From Streptomyces corallincola (GTDB lineage Bacteria > Actinomycetota > Actinomycetes > Streptomycetales > Streptomycetaceae), in assembly GCF_019104725.1 (NCBI RefSeq), contig NZ_JAHRXF010000002.1, positions 248,001 through 312,000 on the forward strand: 64,000 bases of DNA. The letters run 5' to 3'. Made by a program: the position numbers and the translations under genes. Below, one piece after another: positions 20,035 through 28,462 of the stretch (within the stretch, counting starts at the first letter, position 1; the number at the start of each line of letters is the position of its first letter). The notes beneath the pieces were generated by a model. It was not told the origin of the DNA, did not search any database, and was given only the letters and a program-made list of their open reading frames with translations.

Positions 20035-20475
20035 TCAGTGCTCGGGCGACTCAACTGCCGCCGATGTGACCAGTTCTGTGAGTACGCCGTGACAGTCCTT
20101 GGGGTGCAGGAAGGTGATCCTGGACCCCATCGACCCCGTTCGCGGCTCGTCGTACAGCACCCGGACGCCCTTGGCGCGGATGTCCGCCGCGTCGGCGTCC
20201 ACGTCGGCCGTGCCGAACGCGATGTGATGGACGCCCTCGCCGTTCTTCGCCAGCCACTTGCCGACCGCGGAGTCCTCGCGGGTCGGTTCCAGCAGCTGGA
20301 GGTAGGAGGCGCCGCCGTCCGAGGTGCCGTTGATACGGAGCATGGCCTCGCGCACGCCCTGCTCCTCGTTGACCTCGGTGTGGAAGACCTCGAAACCGTA
20401 CGTCGCCCGGTAGAACTCGACGGTGGCGTCGAGGTCGTGGCAGGCGATCCCGATGTGGTCGATTCGCGTCAGCAT
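20035..20475 (-). CDS. mce: Methylmalonyl-CoA epimerase
   Basis: A 146-residue vicinal-oxygen-chelate metalloenzyme interconverting the (2R) and (2S) epimers of methylmalonyl-CoA. The metal ligands appear in the expected places: His7 in [29 protein letters not shown] and the final Glu in HGVLTELV. The length is standard. It is divergent from the acetyl-CoA acetyltransferase gene with about 150 bases between the starts. Together with MeaB, PduO and IcmA in this window it belongs to B12-dependent acyl-CoA metabolism that supplies methylmalonyl-CoA for polyketides and odd-chain catabolism. Confidence 0.95.
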   Translation of the reverse strand: MLTRIDHIGIACHDLDATVEFYRATYGFEVFHTEVNEEQGVREAMLRINGTSDGGASYLQLLEPTREDSAVGKWLAKNGEGVHHIAFGTADVDADAADIRAKGVRVLYDEPRTGSMGSRITFLHPKDCHGVLTELVTSAAVESPEH

Positions 20476-20624
20476 GGTTTCAGTGGAGCGCCGGGAAGGT
20501 GGTTACGCAACGTGCGCGCGATCACACCGGCGGCCCGATGACGGCGCGGACGCCGCCTCAGTACATTCGAAGTAAACCCTCGTTCACTCCGCGGCTGTGC
20601 AGGCCGGTTAGGGGACCGCAGCTC

Positions 20625-21830
20625 ATGCCTTCTGGAACTTCCGGTACGACCTCGGTGATCGTCTCCGGCGCCCGTACGCCGATGGGACGGCTGCTGGGCT
20701 CGCTGAAGTCCTTCTCGGGCGCCGACCTCGGCGGCTTCGCGATCAAGGCCGCCCTCGACCGCGCGGGGATCGGCGGCGACCAGGTGCAGTACGTGATCAT
20801 GGGGCAGGTGCTCCAGGCCGGCGCCGGGCAGATCCCGGCCCGGCAGGCCGCCGTCAGGGCCGGCATCCCGATGGACGTACCGGCGCTGACCATCAACAAG
20901 GTCTGCCTCTCCGGGCTCGACGCCATCGCCCTCGCGGACCAGCTGATCCGCGCCGGTGAGTTCGACGTGGTCGTCGCGGGCGGCCAGGAGTCCATGACCA
21001 ACGCCCCGCACCTGCTGCCGAAGTCCCGCGAGGGCTACAAGTACGGCGCGGTGCAGATGCTGGACGCGATGGCCCACGACGGCCTGACCGACGCCTTCGA
21101 GAACATCGCGATGGGCGAGTCCACCGAGAAGCACAACACCCGGCTCGGCATCGCCCGCCCCGAGCAGGACGAGATCGCCGCGCTGTCCCACCAGCGGGCC
21201 GCCGCGGCGCAGAAGAACGGCGTCTTCGAGGCGGAGATCGCCCCCGTGGAGATCCCGCAGCGCAAGGGCGACCCGGTGCTGTTCGCCGCCGACGAGGGCA
21301 TCCGCGCCGACACCACGGTGGAGTCCCTCGGCAAGCTGCGCCCGGCGTTCTCCCGCGAGGGCACCATCACCGCCGGGACCTCCTCGCAGATCTCCGACGG
21401 CGCCGCCGCCGTGGTCGTGATGAGCCGCGCCAAGGCCGAGGAGCTGGGCCTTTCGTGGATCGCGGAGATCGGCGCCCACGGCAATGTCGCCGGCCCCGAC
21501 AACTCGCTCCAGTCGCAGCCGTCGAACGCCATCCGGCACGCGCTCGGCAAGGAGGGCCTGGACGTCGCGGACCTCGACCTCATCGAGATCAACGAGGCGT
21601 TCGCCGCCGTCGCCGTGCAGTCCATGAAGGACCTCGGCGTCTCCACCGACAAGGTGAACGTCAACGGCGGCGCCATCGCCCTCGGCCACCCGATCGGCAT
21701 GTCCGGCGCCCGGATCGTGCTGCACTTGGCGCTGGAACTCCAGCGGCGCGGCGGCGGGGTCGGCGCGGCGGCGCTCTGCGGCGGCGGCGGCCAGGGCGAC
21801 GCCCTGATCGTGCGCGTGCCCAAGCCCTGA
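20625..21830 (+). CDS. Acetyl-CoA C-acetyltransferase (thiolase)
   Basis: A 401-residue biosynthetic-type thiolase condensing two acetyl-CoA to acetoacetyl-CoA or the reverse. The active-site nucleophile is Cys94 in [11 protein letters not shown]; His355 lies in [15 protein letters not shown] and the second Cys, Cys385, in [12 protein letters not shown], all the residues needed for activity. ATG at 20625 gives the canonical beginning [21 protein letters not shown]; an in-frame upstream ATG adds 42 residues unlike thiolases. meaB follows 38 bases after the stop, so the two are probably one transcript. The S. coelicolor counterpart by position is SCO5399. Confidence 0.95.
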   Translation: MPSGTSGTTSVIVSGARTPMGRLLGSLKSFSGADLGGFAIKAALDRAGIGGDQVQYVIMGQVLQAGAGQIPARQAAVRAGIPMDVPALTINKVCLSGLDAIALADQLIRAGEFDVVVAGGQESMTNAPHLLPKSREGYKYGAVQMLDAMAHDGLTDAFENIAMGESTEKHNTRLGIARPEQDEIAALSHQRAAAAQKNGVFEAEIAPVEIPQRKGDPVLFAADEGIRADTTVESLGKLRPAFSREGTITAGTSSQISDGAAAVVVMSRAKAEELGLSWIAEIGAHGNVAGPDNSLQSQPSNAIRHALGKEGLDVADLDLIEINEAFAAVAVQSMKDLGVSTDKVNVNGGAIALGHPIGMSGARIVLHLALELQRRGGGVGAAALCGGGGQGDALIVRVPKP

Positions 21831-21868
21831 TCCACCCGTCACGACCGCGAACCGAACGGAGCTGTGCA

Positions 21869-22825
21869 ATGCGGGACGTCTCCTCTCTGGTGGCCCAGGC
21901 CAGGGAAGGCCGGCCACGGGCCGTGGCCCGGCTGATCTCCCTGGTGGAGGGGGCGTCCCCGCAGCTCAGGGAGGTCATGGCGGCCCTGGCGCCGCTCACC
22001 GGCAACGCGTACGTGGTGGGCCTCACCGGCTCGCCCGGCGTCGGCAAGTCCACCTCGACGTCGGCGCTCGTCACCGCGTACCGCAAACAGGGGCGCCGGG
22101 TCGGCGTGCTCGCCGTGGACCCCTCGTCGCCGTTCTCCGGCGGCGCGCTGCTCGGTGACCGGGTGCGGATGTCGGACCACGTCTCCGACCCCGGGGTCTA
22201 CATCCGCTCGATGGCCACCCGCGGCCACCTGGGCGGCCTCGCCTGGGCCGCGCCGCAGGCCATCCGCGTCCTGGACGCCGCCGGGTGCGACGTGATCCTG
22301 GTCGAGACCGTCGGTGTCGGCCAGTCCGAGGTGGAGATCGCCTCCCAGGCCGACACCTCCGTGGTGCTGCTCGCCCCCGGCATGGGTGACGGCATCCAGG
22401 CCGCCAAGGCGGGCATCCTGGAGATCGGTGACGTCTACGTCGTCAACAAGGCCGACCGCGACGGCGCCGACGCCACCGTCCGCGAGCTGCACCACATGCT
22501 CGGCCTCGGCGCGGCCCGCGCCCCCGGCGACTGGCGCCCGGCCGTCGTCCGTACCGTCGCCTCCCGCGCGGAGGGCGTGGACGAACTCGTCGAAGCCCTG
22601 GAGAAGCACCGGGCCTGGATGGAGGAGCACGGCGTCCTCGCCGAGCGCCGCCGCGCCCGCGCCTCCCGCGAGGTCGAGACCATCGCCGTCACCACCCTCC
22701 GCGAACGCATCGGCGACCTCCGGGGCGACCGCCGCCTCGACACCCTCGCGGACCGCATCGTCACGGGGGAACTCGACCCGTACGCGGCGGCGGACGAACT
22801 GGTCACGGGACTGACGGAGGGGTGA
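21869..22825 (+). CDS. meaB: GTPase chaperone MeaB (methylmalonyl/isobutyryl-CoA mutase-associated)
   Basis: A 318-residue G3E-family P-loop GTPase (ArgK/MeaB) that loads adenosylcobalamin into acyl-CoA mutases and protects them from inactivation. Walker A GSPGVGKS is at residues 54-61; AVDPSSPFSGGALLGDRVRM is the conserved switch region; the Mg site lies in VETVGVGQSEVEI and the base-recognition motif is NKAD. The C-terminal helix pair completes the usual dimerisation arm. ATG at 21869 follows ACGGAG. It is co-oriented with and 38 bases downstream of the thiolase, and its likely client IcmA is encoded 6.6 kb away. Confidence 0.95.
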   Translation: MRDVSSLVAQAREGRPRAVARLISLVEGASPQLREVMAALAPLTGNAYVVGLTGSPGVGKSTSTSALVTAYRKQGRRVGVLAVDPSSPFSGGALLGDRVRMSDHVSDPGVYIRSMATRGHLGGLAWAAPQAIRVLDAAGCDVILVETVGVGQSEVEIASQADTSVVLLAPGMGDGIQAAKAGILEIGDVYVVNKADRDGADATVRELHHMLGLGAARAPGDWRPAVVRTVASRAEGVDELVEALEKHRAWMEEHGVLAERRRARASREVETIAVTTLRERIGDLRGDRRLDTLADRIVTGELDPYAAADELVTGLTEG

Positions 22826-23018
22826 GAGCCCGCCCCCGGCGGCTGAACGGGGGCGCGGCCGAGGCTCGTGGAGCCGGGGCCCGGATCGGCGCCATCGGCG
22901 CTGGGGCGCTGACGGTCCGGTCGTGGGGGTATGGGGGCGTGGGGGCGTGGATCGGGTGGGGCGGGCTGCGGCTCCGGGTGACGGTGGGTCGGTACGGCGC
23001 CGGGTCCGGTCGCGGTGG

Positions 23019-23186
23019 GGACCGATGGGCGACTAGCGGTCCGGTGGCGGCTGGGGCTGCTGGTGGTCTGGTGGCGGCTCGGATGCGGGGGAACGGGCAT
23101 GGTTCCGGGTTGATGGCGGTTCGGTCCGGCGTCCGCGTCTGGTCCTGCCCCGGACCGATGGGCGACTAGCGGTCCGGGGCAGGACC
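23019..23186 (+). repeat. 26-bp direct repeat, second copy forming a 17-bp perfect hairpin
   Basis: The same 26 bases occur at 23019-23044 and 23152-23177. Each copy has the arms GGACCG and CGGTCC around the identical 12-base centre ATGGGCGACTAG. In the second copy the arms extend to a perfect 17-bp stem (23141-23157 with 23170-23186). It could terminate meaB transcription; there is no T tract. The identical loop in both copies suggests that it was duplicated as a unit or is functional. Confidence 0.75.
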
Positions 23187-23339
23187 GGCGGGCCGGTGAC
23201 CTGGCTGGTGCGGTCGTAGAAGGGGGACTCTGATGCCGGCGGCCCGGTGAGGTCGGCCGCCCCGGCAGGGCCGACAGGCGCGGGACGGTAGTGGCGAACT
23301 CGGTGGCCGTCCATGTACGCCCGCTGCTAGCTTGACCGC

Positions 23340-23360
23340 ATGTTCCTCACGCAGGCGTAG
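23340..23360 (+). other. Possible leaderless six-codon leader ORF upstream of the MFS gene
   Basis: ATG TTC CTC ACG CAG GCG TAG lies seven bases after a -10-like TAGCTT (23328-23333), so transcription could start at or beside the ATG. It is 97 bases ahead of the MFS start. No codon stands out as a sensor, so an attenuator role is only a possibility and the match may be chance. Confidence 0.2.
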
Positions 23361-23457
23361 AGCGCGATCCGCGCCGCGCACCCGGATCGCACCGGCGATC
23401 ACGGGCCGCGCGGTGCTTCGGCGTCCGCTCCGCCCGCTCACCCACTGAGGAACCCTC

Positions 23458-24681
23458 ATGTCCGCGCCCGCTTCCGCGCGCCCAGCCGCGCCCTCGTACG
23501 CCGCCGTGCTGCGCGTCCCGCACGCCCGCCGCGCCTTCGCCGCCGCCCTGACGGCCCGGCTCTCCTACGGCACCGTCAGTATCGCCCTGCTGCTCTCCGT
23601 CACCCGTGCCACCGGCTCCTACGCCGCTTCCGGCCTCGTCCTCGCCCTGTTCGGCGCCACCGCGGTGCTGCTGATGCCCCTGCGCGCCGGGCTGGTGGAC
23701 CGGTACGGCCCGCGCCGCGCGCTGCCCCCGATGGCCACGGTGTACGGCGTGCTGCTCGGCTTGCTGGCCGTGCTCACCTGGCGCACCGGGGCGTCCGTGG
23801 CCCCGGTCGCGGTGACCGCTGTGCTCGCGGGTGCGTGTGCCCCGCCGCTCGGGCCGGTCATGCGGGCCCTGTGGTCCGCGCTGATCGGCGACCCCGACCT
23901 GTTGCGGCGTGCCTTCAGCCTCGACGGTGTCGCCGAGGAACTCCTCTTCGTCTCCGGCCCGCTGCTGGTCGGTGCGCTGCTCACCACCGCGCCGCCCCCG
24001 GCGGGGCTGCTGCTCAGCGCCGTACTGGTGGTGGGCGGCACCTGTGCCTTCGCCGGGTGCGCGGGGCTCGGTGGGACCCGTCCGGGGTCCCGGCGGGCGG
24101 GTGGCGGGCGGGTGCGGGGTCTGCTCGCCCCGGTCGCGGTGGCGGCGGGTGCCGGGCTCGCGCTCAGCGCCGTCGAGCTGCTGGCCACGGCCTTCGCCGC
24201 CGGTCGCGTCCACAACGCGGCCCTGGTGCCGTGGATGCTCGGGGCGCTGTCGGCGGGCAGCGCGGTCGGCGGACTGCTGAACGGCGCGGTCCGCTGGCGG
24301 TCCGCCGCCCGCGTACGGCTCGGCTGGTTCGCCGCGGCCCTCGGCGCGGTGATCGCCGCCGCCGGGTTCGCGCCCGGCCCGTGGTCCCTCACCGCCGCGA
24401 TGGCGTGCGCGGGCGTGTTCGTCGCCCCCGCCCTGACGACCGCCTACCTGCTGGCCGACGAACACGCACCGCACGACGCCCGCAGCCGTGCCGGTGCCTG
24501 GGTCAACGCGGCCGTCAACGCCGGAAGCTCCACCGGCGCCGTCGGTATCGGCCTGCTGATCGGCCACCTCCCACTGACCACCTGCTTCGCCCTGGCCGGT
24601 GTGACCGCCCTGGCATCCGCCCCGCTGGCCTGGTCGGCCCGCTCCCGTCCCACCCAACCGGCCCCAGCGGCCGGTCTCTGA
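23458..24681 (+). CDS. Major facilitator superfamily transporter
   Basis: A 407-residue integral membrane protein with about 12 helices, most similar in pattern to small-molecule efflux MFS proteins. The loop 2-3 signature reads AGLVDRYGPRRALPP (family motif G-x-x-x-D-R-x-G-R-R), and hydrophobic segments such as VTAVLAGACAPPLGPVMRAL and LVGALLTTAPPPAGLLLSAVL follow. ATG at 23458 is preceded by GAGGAA. It is convergent with the absC-type regulator, which could control it, but no operator links them. The substrate is unknown. Confidence 0.88.
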   Translation: MSAPASARPAAPSYAAVLRVPHARRAFAAALTARLSYGTVSIALLLSVTRATGSYAASGLVLALFGATAVLLMPLRAGLVDRYGPRRALPPMATVYGVLLGLLAVLTWRTGASVAPVAVTAVLAGACAPPLGPVMRALWSALIGDPDLLRRAFSLDGVAEELLFVSGPLLVGALLTTAPPPAGLLLSAVLVVGGTCAFAGCAGLGGTRPGSRRAGGGRVRGLLAPVAVAAGAGLALSAVELLATAFAAGRVHNAALVPWMLGALSAGSAVGGLLNGAVRWRSAARVRLGWFAAALGAVIAAAGFAPGPWSLTAAMACAGVFVAPALTTAYLLADEHAPHDARSRAGAWVNAAVNAGSSTGAVGIGLLIGHLPLTTCFALAGVTALASAPLAWSARSRPTQPAPAAGL

Positions 24682-24784
24682 GTCCGGCCACCCCACGAGC
24701 CCGACCGTGCCCCGCCCCCCCTGCCGGGGCCCGAAGCTCGCCGGACTCCCAGGCTCACCGTGTCCCGGCGACGCCCCGGCCCAC

Positions 24785-24831
24785 GGCCTGACGCCACCCG
24801 CCCCCACCCGGTGCGGACGCGGCGTCAGGCC
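24785..24831. terminator. Inverted repeat between convergent MFS and MarR genes
   Basis: An 11-bp perfect inverted repeat (24785-24795 with 24821-24831, 25-base loop) that overlaps the end of the MarR-family gene. It probably ends both transcripts; the loop is long, so confidence is moderate. Confidence 0.45.
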
Positions 24832-25301
24832 CGCCCGCGTGTCGCCCGCAGGTGTTCCGCGATCGGCTTCAGGGACTTGTCCATGTCCGCCAGGGCCTCG
24901 GGGGTGAGGAGGTCGATGAAGTGGCGGCGGACCGAGGCCACGTGGTGGGGGGCGACCTTCTTCATGGTGGCGAGGCCGTGCTCGGTGAGGACGGCGTAGA
25001 GGCCGCGGCGGTCGGACTCGCAGTTCTCGCGGCGGACGAGGTCCGCGTTCTCCAGGCGGGTGATCTGGTGCGAGAGGCGGCTCTTGGACTGAAGCGTGGC
25101 GGTGGCGAGGTCGCTCATCCGCATGCGCACGCTCTCGGACTCGGAGAGGTTCACCAGGATCTCGTAGTCGTTGATCGTCAGGTTGAACTGCTGAAGATCC
25201 TTTTCGAGCTGGTACGTCAACAGCCTGTTGACCTCCAGGTGGGTGCGCCATGCGCACTGCTCCGCATCGGTCAGCCAGCGTGTGGCCGTCTCGGTCTCCA
25301 T
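24825..25301 (-). CDS. absC: MarR family regulator, likely AbsC ortholog
   Basis: A 158-residue winged-helix dimeric repressor. The HTH and wing read MRMSDLATATLQSKSRLSHQ and ITRLENADLVRRENCESDRRG, typical of MarR proteins, and the N-terminal helix WRTHLEVNRLLTYQLEKDLQ is the dimer interface. By position (between the MFS gene and the AIM24 cluster) and by size it corresponds to S. coelicolor SCO5405, AbsC, which controls antibiotic production in a zinc-dependent manner; that assignment is synteny-based. ATG at 25301. The 92-base upstream gap is unusually AT-rich for this window (TTCAACATCTTAGG), consistent with promoter and operator. Confidence 0.82.
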   Translation of the reverse strand: METETATRWLTDAEQCAWRTHLEVNRLLTYQLEKDLQQFNLTINDYEILVNLSESESVRMRMSDLATATLQSKSRLSHQITRLENADLVRRENCESDRRGLYAVLTEHGLATMKKVAPHHVASVRRHFIDLLTPEALADMDKSLKPIAEHLRATRGRA

Positions 25302-25393
25302 ATATCCAGTCTACCTAAGATGTTGAATTACGGACTATCGCGCACTCCGTGACGGTGTGCCCGCGTTCGAGGTCACCCTCCGCAGATTACCGT

Positions 25394-26212
25394 TCACAGC
25401 CCGAAGCGCCGCTGGAGGTCCCCGAGCTGGCCGGGAAGACGCGCCCCGCCCGGTGATCCCGGCCCCGGTGCGCCGGGCCCGCCCGGGCCATCTCCGGGCA
25501 CCCCCGGCCCGGCGGGCACCTGCCCCGCGGACCGCTCGGGCAGCAGCGCCTCGCTGGACTGCAGCAGCACCGTGCCCGCGCCGACGAACTCGAACTGGTG
25601 CTCCTCGCCCGACGCCCCGCCGAGCCCGGTCATCGCCCGGAGTCCGCCCAGTACCCCGGTCAGATACCCGTGGTCGTAGTGGTGGCAGGGGGAGGGGCAG
25701 TCCGCCCAGCCGACCAGCGCCTGCGGGTCCACCCTCAGCGGCGGCTCCATGAACACCACCGGCCCGTTGGAGGCGGCCACGAACTTCCCCGTGCCGATCA
25801 GCGTCAGGAAGCCCGGCACGATCGACTGCTTCAGTGCCAGACTTGGCTGGAAAGCGAGCAGATGACCCGCGCGGACGGTCAGATTCCCGTCGTCCAGGTC
25901 GAAGGAGTTCACGTCCAGCGCCCGGTCGGCCAGCAGCATCTTGCCCGAGCCCTCGGCCACCACCCAGTCGCTCGCGTGCAGCGGCGAGTGGAACGACGTG
26001 CGCACCAGCCGGTCCAGCCGCCCGTGCCCCACCCCGTTGAACTCCATCGCCCCGTAGTAGGCGATCATCTTCCCCTTCTGCAGGAACCACGGGGAGCCCT
26101 TCAGCTCCACGCAGAAGGTGTACGGATTCACGTTGTCGTCCGTCGGCAGGGTCTCCGGGTCGAACACCACCGGGCCGCCCGGCGCCCCCTGGCCGCCGAT
26201 GTGCGCGCTCAC
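25394..26212 (-). CDS. AIM24 family protein (third of three paralogs)
   Basis: A 272-residue member of the AIM24/TIGR00266 beta-prism family, whose bacterial members have no established role. Repeated short beta segments are visible, such as LKGSPWFLQKGKMIAYYGAM, GKMLLADRALDVNSFDLDDG and FVGAGTVLLQSSE. It is longer than its two neighbours, with an extra Pro/Gly-rich C-terminal extension (from about residue 232) ending LGDLQRRFGL. GTG at 26212 overlaps the previous stop in a GTGA junction, so translation is coupled. It also contains CPSPCHHYDHGY, a Cys/His cluster absent from the other two copies. Confidence 0.85.
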   Translation of the reverse strand: MSAHIGGQGAPGGPVVFDPETLPTDDNVNPYTFCVELKGSPWFLQKGKMIAYYGAMEFNGVGHGRLDRLVRTSFHSPLHASDWVVAEGSGKMLLADRALDVNSFDLDDGNLTVRAGHLLAFQPSLALKQSIVPGFLTLIGTGKFVAASNGPVVFMEPPLRVDPQALVGWADCPSPCHHYDHGYLTGVLGGLRAMTGLGGASGEEHQFEFVGAGTVLLQSSEALLPERSAGQVPAGPGVPGDGPGGPGAPGPGSPGGARLPGQLGDLQRRFGL

Positions 26213-26859
26213 AGCTTCTCCTCCGACGCCTGGACGAACACCGTGCCGCTGCCGCTCAGCTCCAGCTGGAACGCCTCGCCGGAGCCCCGGCCCACCATGT
26301 CCCGCCAGCCCAGCGCGCTGGACAGCCGGTTGCGCAGGTCGCCCCGGTGGGCGACGTACGCCTGCGGGTCCACGTGCACCGGGCGCCCCGGGGCGACCGG
26401 CAGCTCGAACACCCCGCCGTGCGCCATCACGGCCGCCGAGCCGTGCCCCTGGAGCGCCGTGGTGAACAGCCCCTGGCCGGTGGCCTGGCCCCGGACCAGG
26501 CCCATCACCCCGCCCTGCGCGCCCAGGAACACCGTGCCCTGGCGCAGGGTGTCCTCGAAGGCCAGCAGCCGGTCCGCCTCCACGTGGAGCGTGTCGCCGG
26601 TCAGCGCGATCACGTGCACATGGTGGCCGCCGTGCCCGAACAGCACCGTGCCGCTGCCTGCCACCGACATCAGCGGCGTCGCCTCGCCCGCCACCCGGCG
26701 CCCGAGCATCGACATCAGCCCGCCCTGGCCGCCCTGGACGTTCGGTGTGAACGACACCTCGCCCCGGTACGCCAGCATCGCCCCGCGCTGGCTGAACAGG
26801 CCCCGGCCGGGCGCCACCGTCGCCTCGACCATCTTCGAGTTGATCTCCCGGAAGCTCAC
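26209..26859 (-). CDS. AIM24 family protein (second of three paralogs)
   Basis: A 216-residue AIM24/TIGR00266 protein beginning VSFREINSKMVEATVAPGRG. Family-typical glycine-rich turns recur: GSGTVLFGHGGHHVHVIAL, GQGLFTTALQGHGSAAV and the closing GSGTVFVQASEEKL. GTG at 26859 overlaps the stop of the first paralog (GTGA at 26856-26859), and its own stop overlaps the start of the third. The tight coupling implies equimolar synthesis and possibly a hetero-oligomer. No signal peptide or membrane helix is seen. Confidence 0.87.
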   Translation of the reverse strand: MSFREINSKMVEATVAPGRGLFSQRGAMLAYRGEVSFTPNVQGGQGGLMSMLGRRVAGEATPLMSVAGSGTVLFGHGGHHVHVIALTGDTLHVEADRLLAFEDTLRQGTVFLGAQGGVMGLVRGQATGQGLFTTALQGHGSAAVMAHGGVFELPVAPGRPVHVDPQAYVAHRGDLRNRLSSALGWRDMVGRGSGEAFQLELSGSGTVFVQASEEKL

Positions 26860-27488
26860 AGGTCCCCCGCGATCGTGTTCCGCTCGCTCGGCTGGACGTA
26901 GACCAGCCCGTCGCCCTCGAACCGGATCTGGAACGCCTCGCCGCCGCCCTCGCCGAGGAACGTGCGGAACGTCACCCCGGACTGGAACGACTGCCGCACC
27001 TCGCCCTGGTGCGCGATGTACGCCCCTGGATCGACCGTCAGCGGATACCGCGGGCTGACCCGGAGCACCACCGCCGGGCCGTCCGACAGCAGCGCCGCCT
27101 GCCCGTGTCCCTCCACGGTCGTGGTGAACAGCCCGTTGCCCCGCGCCGCGCCGCGCAGCCCGGTGAACGTCGTGCCCGTACGCAGCCCGGCGTCCGTCAC
27201 CAGCAGATTGCTCGCCTCGACATGCAGTCGGTCGCCCCGCAGCGTCACCAGATTGATCTCCGACGCCCGGTCCGCGAACCAGCATGTGCCCTGCCCCCTC
27301 ACCTCCATCACCGTCATCTGCTCACCCGTGAGCCGCCGGGCCACCATCCCCCGCAGCCCCTCACCGCCGCCCGTCAGCTTCTTGAAGGCCATCCGCCCGT
27401 CGTACGCGACCATCGAGCCGTTCTTCGCCTTCACGGCGTCCCCGGTCATCTCGACGGCGAGGACCTTGCTCCCCTGGAGCCGGAACAT
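26856..27488 (-). CDS. AIM24 family protein (first of three paralogs)
   Basis: A 210-residue AIM24/TIGR00266 protein, first gene of a three-gene coupled operon. It begins MFRLQGSKVLAVEMTGDAVK and carries the family pattern GQGTCWFADRASEINLVTL, ASNLLVTDAGLRTGTTFTG and GNGLFTTTVEGHGQAAL. ATG at 27488 has only a weak purine stretch upstream, so the start is likely but not proven. The 220 bases to the divergent DUF3817 gene should hold both promoters. Function unknown; possible membrane-associated scaffolding is speculation. Confidence 0.86.
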   Translation of the reverse strand: MFRLQGSKVLAVEMTGDAVKAKNGSMVAYDGRMAFKKLTGGGEGLRGMVARRLTGEQMTVMEVRGQGTCWFADRASEINLVTLRGDRLHVEASNLLVTDAGLRTGTTFTGLRGAARGNGLFTTTVEGHGQAALLSDGPAVVLRVSPRYPLTVDPGAYIAHQGEVRQSFQSGVTFRTFLGEGGGEAFQIRFEGDGLVYVQPSERNTIAGDL

Positions 27489-27708
27489 CGCCACGCACCG
27501 AAAGTAGCCGCCCGACGGGTGGAGACGACAGCACCCGTGGGTGGAGACGGACCCTGAGCGCACCCCTAGGGGACCGGTTTGTCACAATGGGCCGACGCTT
27601 GTGCTTCCGTTCACAAAGCGGATCATGGAGCGGACCACCCGGCCGCGTACCGGCCGGTGGACACAGCCCCGCCGTCGCACCCCCGTGACTCCCCACCGAA
27701 GGTGACCC

Positions 27709-28068
27709 GTGGACCTCAAGACAGCCAACGCCCTCCGCCGCCTGCGCCTGGTCTCGGCGCCGGAGGCGGTGTCCTTCCTCGTCCTGCTCGTCTGCTCGGT
27801 CCTGAAGCGGACCACGGACTTCGACGCGGTGCGGGTGATGGGCTGGGTGCACGCCATCCTGTTCATCCTCTACGTGCTCTTCTGGGCCGACGCCTGGAAC
27901 CGCACCCGCTGGAACTTCCGCACCGCCGCGCTCTACTTCGTCCTCTCCGTGCTGCCCACCGGCGGCTTCTTCGCCGAGCGCAGGCTGCGCCGGGAGGCCG
28001 AGGACGCGGTCGTCGCCGCCCGCGAGGCCAAGGGGTCCACGGCTGCCGAAGAGGCGGTGCGCGCATGA
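27709..28068 (+). CDS. DUF3817 domain membrane protein
   Basis: A 119-residue protein with about three transmembrane helices ([54 protein letters not shown]). The WVHAxLFxLYV and [14 protein letters not shown] stretches are the DUF3817 hallmarks; function is unknown. The GTG at 27709 follows GAAGGTGA. The stop overlaps the next start (ATGA), coupling it to the thiamine-binding MTH1187 gene. A second DUF3817 gene lies 1 kb downstream at 29041. Confidence 0.87.
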   Translation: MDLKTANALRRLRLVSAPEAVSFLVLLVCSVLKRTTDFDAVRVMGWVHAILFILYVLFWADAWNRTRWNFRTAALYFVLSVLPTGGFFAERRLRREAEDAVVAAREAKGSTAAEEAVRA

Positions 28069-28358
28069 TCGTCGCCTTCTCCGTGACGCCCCTCGGGGTC
28101 GGTGACGATGTGGGGGAGTACGTCGCCGACGCCGTCCGCGTGGTCCGCGAGTCGGGGCTGCCGAACCGTACCGACGCGATGTTCACGTCCGTCGAGGGCG
28201 AGTGGGACGAGGTCATGGACGTCGTCCGGCGTGCCGTCGCCGTGGTGGAGGAGCGCGCGCCGCGCGTCTCTCTGGTCCTCAAGGCGGACATCCGCCCCGG
28301 TGTGACGGACGGACTGACCTCCAAGGTCGAGACCGTCGAGCGCCATCTGAGCGCCTGA
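28065..28358 (+). CDS. MTH1187 family thiamine-binding protein (DUF77)
   Basis: A 97-residue ferredoxin-like protein of the MTH1187/YkoF group, which bind thiamine or related pyrimidines. Typical text: [40 protein letters not shown] and [16 protein letters not shown]. It overlaps the DUF3817 gene by four bases, so a membrane protein and a soluble ligand-binder are made together, suggesting but not proving a role in thiamine or precursor handling. Confidence 0.9.
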   Translation: MIVAFSVTPLGVGDDVGEYVADAVRVVRESGLPNRTDAMFTSVEGEWDEVMDVVRRAVAVVEERAPRVSLVLKADIRPGVTDGLTSKVETVERHLSA

Positions 28359-28425
28359 GGCGCGCAGTCCTCCGCCCGCCTCCGCGCCGGGGCGGGCGGT
28401 CGGCTGCCCGAAAGCCGAGACGGGG

Positions 28426-28454
28426 CTGACCGGCATATGACCCGACGGTAGGGT
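28426..28454 (+). promoter_or_regulatory. Promoter of the second MarR gene, leaderless
   Basis: A -35 CTGACC (28426-28431), a 17-bp spacer and a -10 TAGGGT (28449-28454). The GTG start is at 28463, so the predicted transcript start falls at or within a base or two of the start codon and no ribosome site is present, consistent with a leaderless mRNA. Confidence 0.65.
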
Positions 28455-28462
28455 CTGGTGCC

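Larger units (their letters stand above)
22826..23457 (+). other. 632-base non-coding region with repeats and a hairpin
   Basis: No convincing gene is visible: the frames that stay open are low-complexity Gly/Arg/Ala and lack ribosome sites. The region is G-rich on the plus strand, holds a 26-bp direct repeat and a 17-bp hairpin (listed separately) and, near its end, a promoter-like sequence with a six-codon reading frame ahead of the MFS gene. Confidence 0.5.

Noticed and set aside
15780..20069. 1,429-codon frame on the plus strand opposite scy
   Set aside because: The coiled-coil codon pattern of Scy (GAG, GCC, CGC) leaves the opposite strand open and Leu/Gly-rich; no start signal or family resemblance.
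22822..23169. 115-codon frame after meaB
   Set aside because: Composition is Gly/Arg-rich, no ribosome site, and it runs into the repeated ATGGGCGACTAG element.
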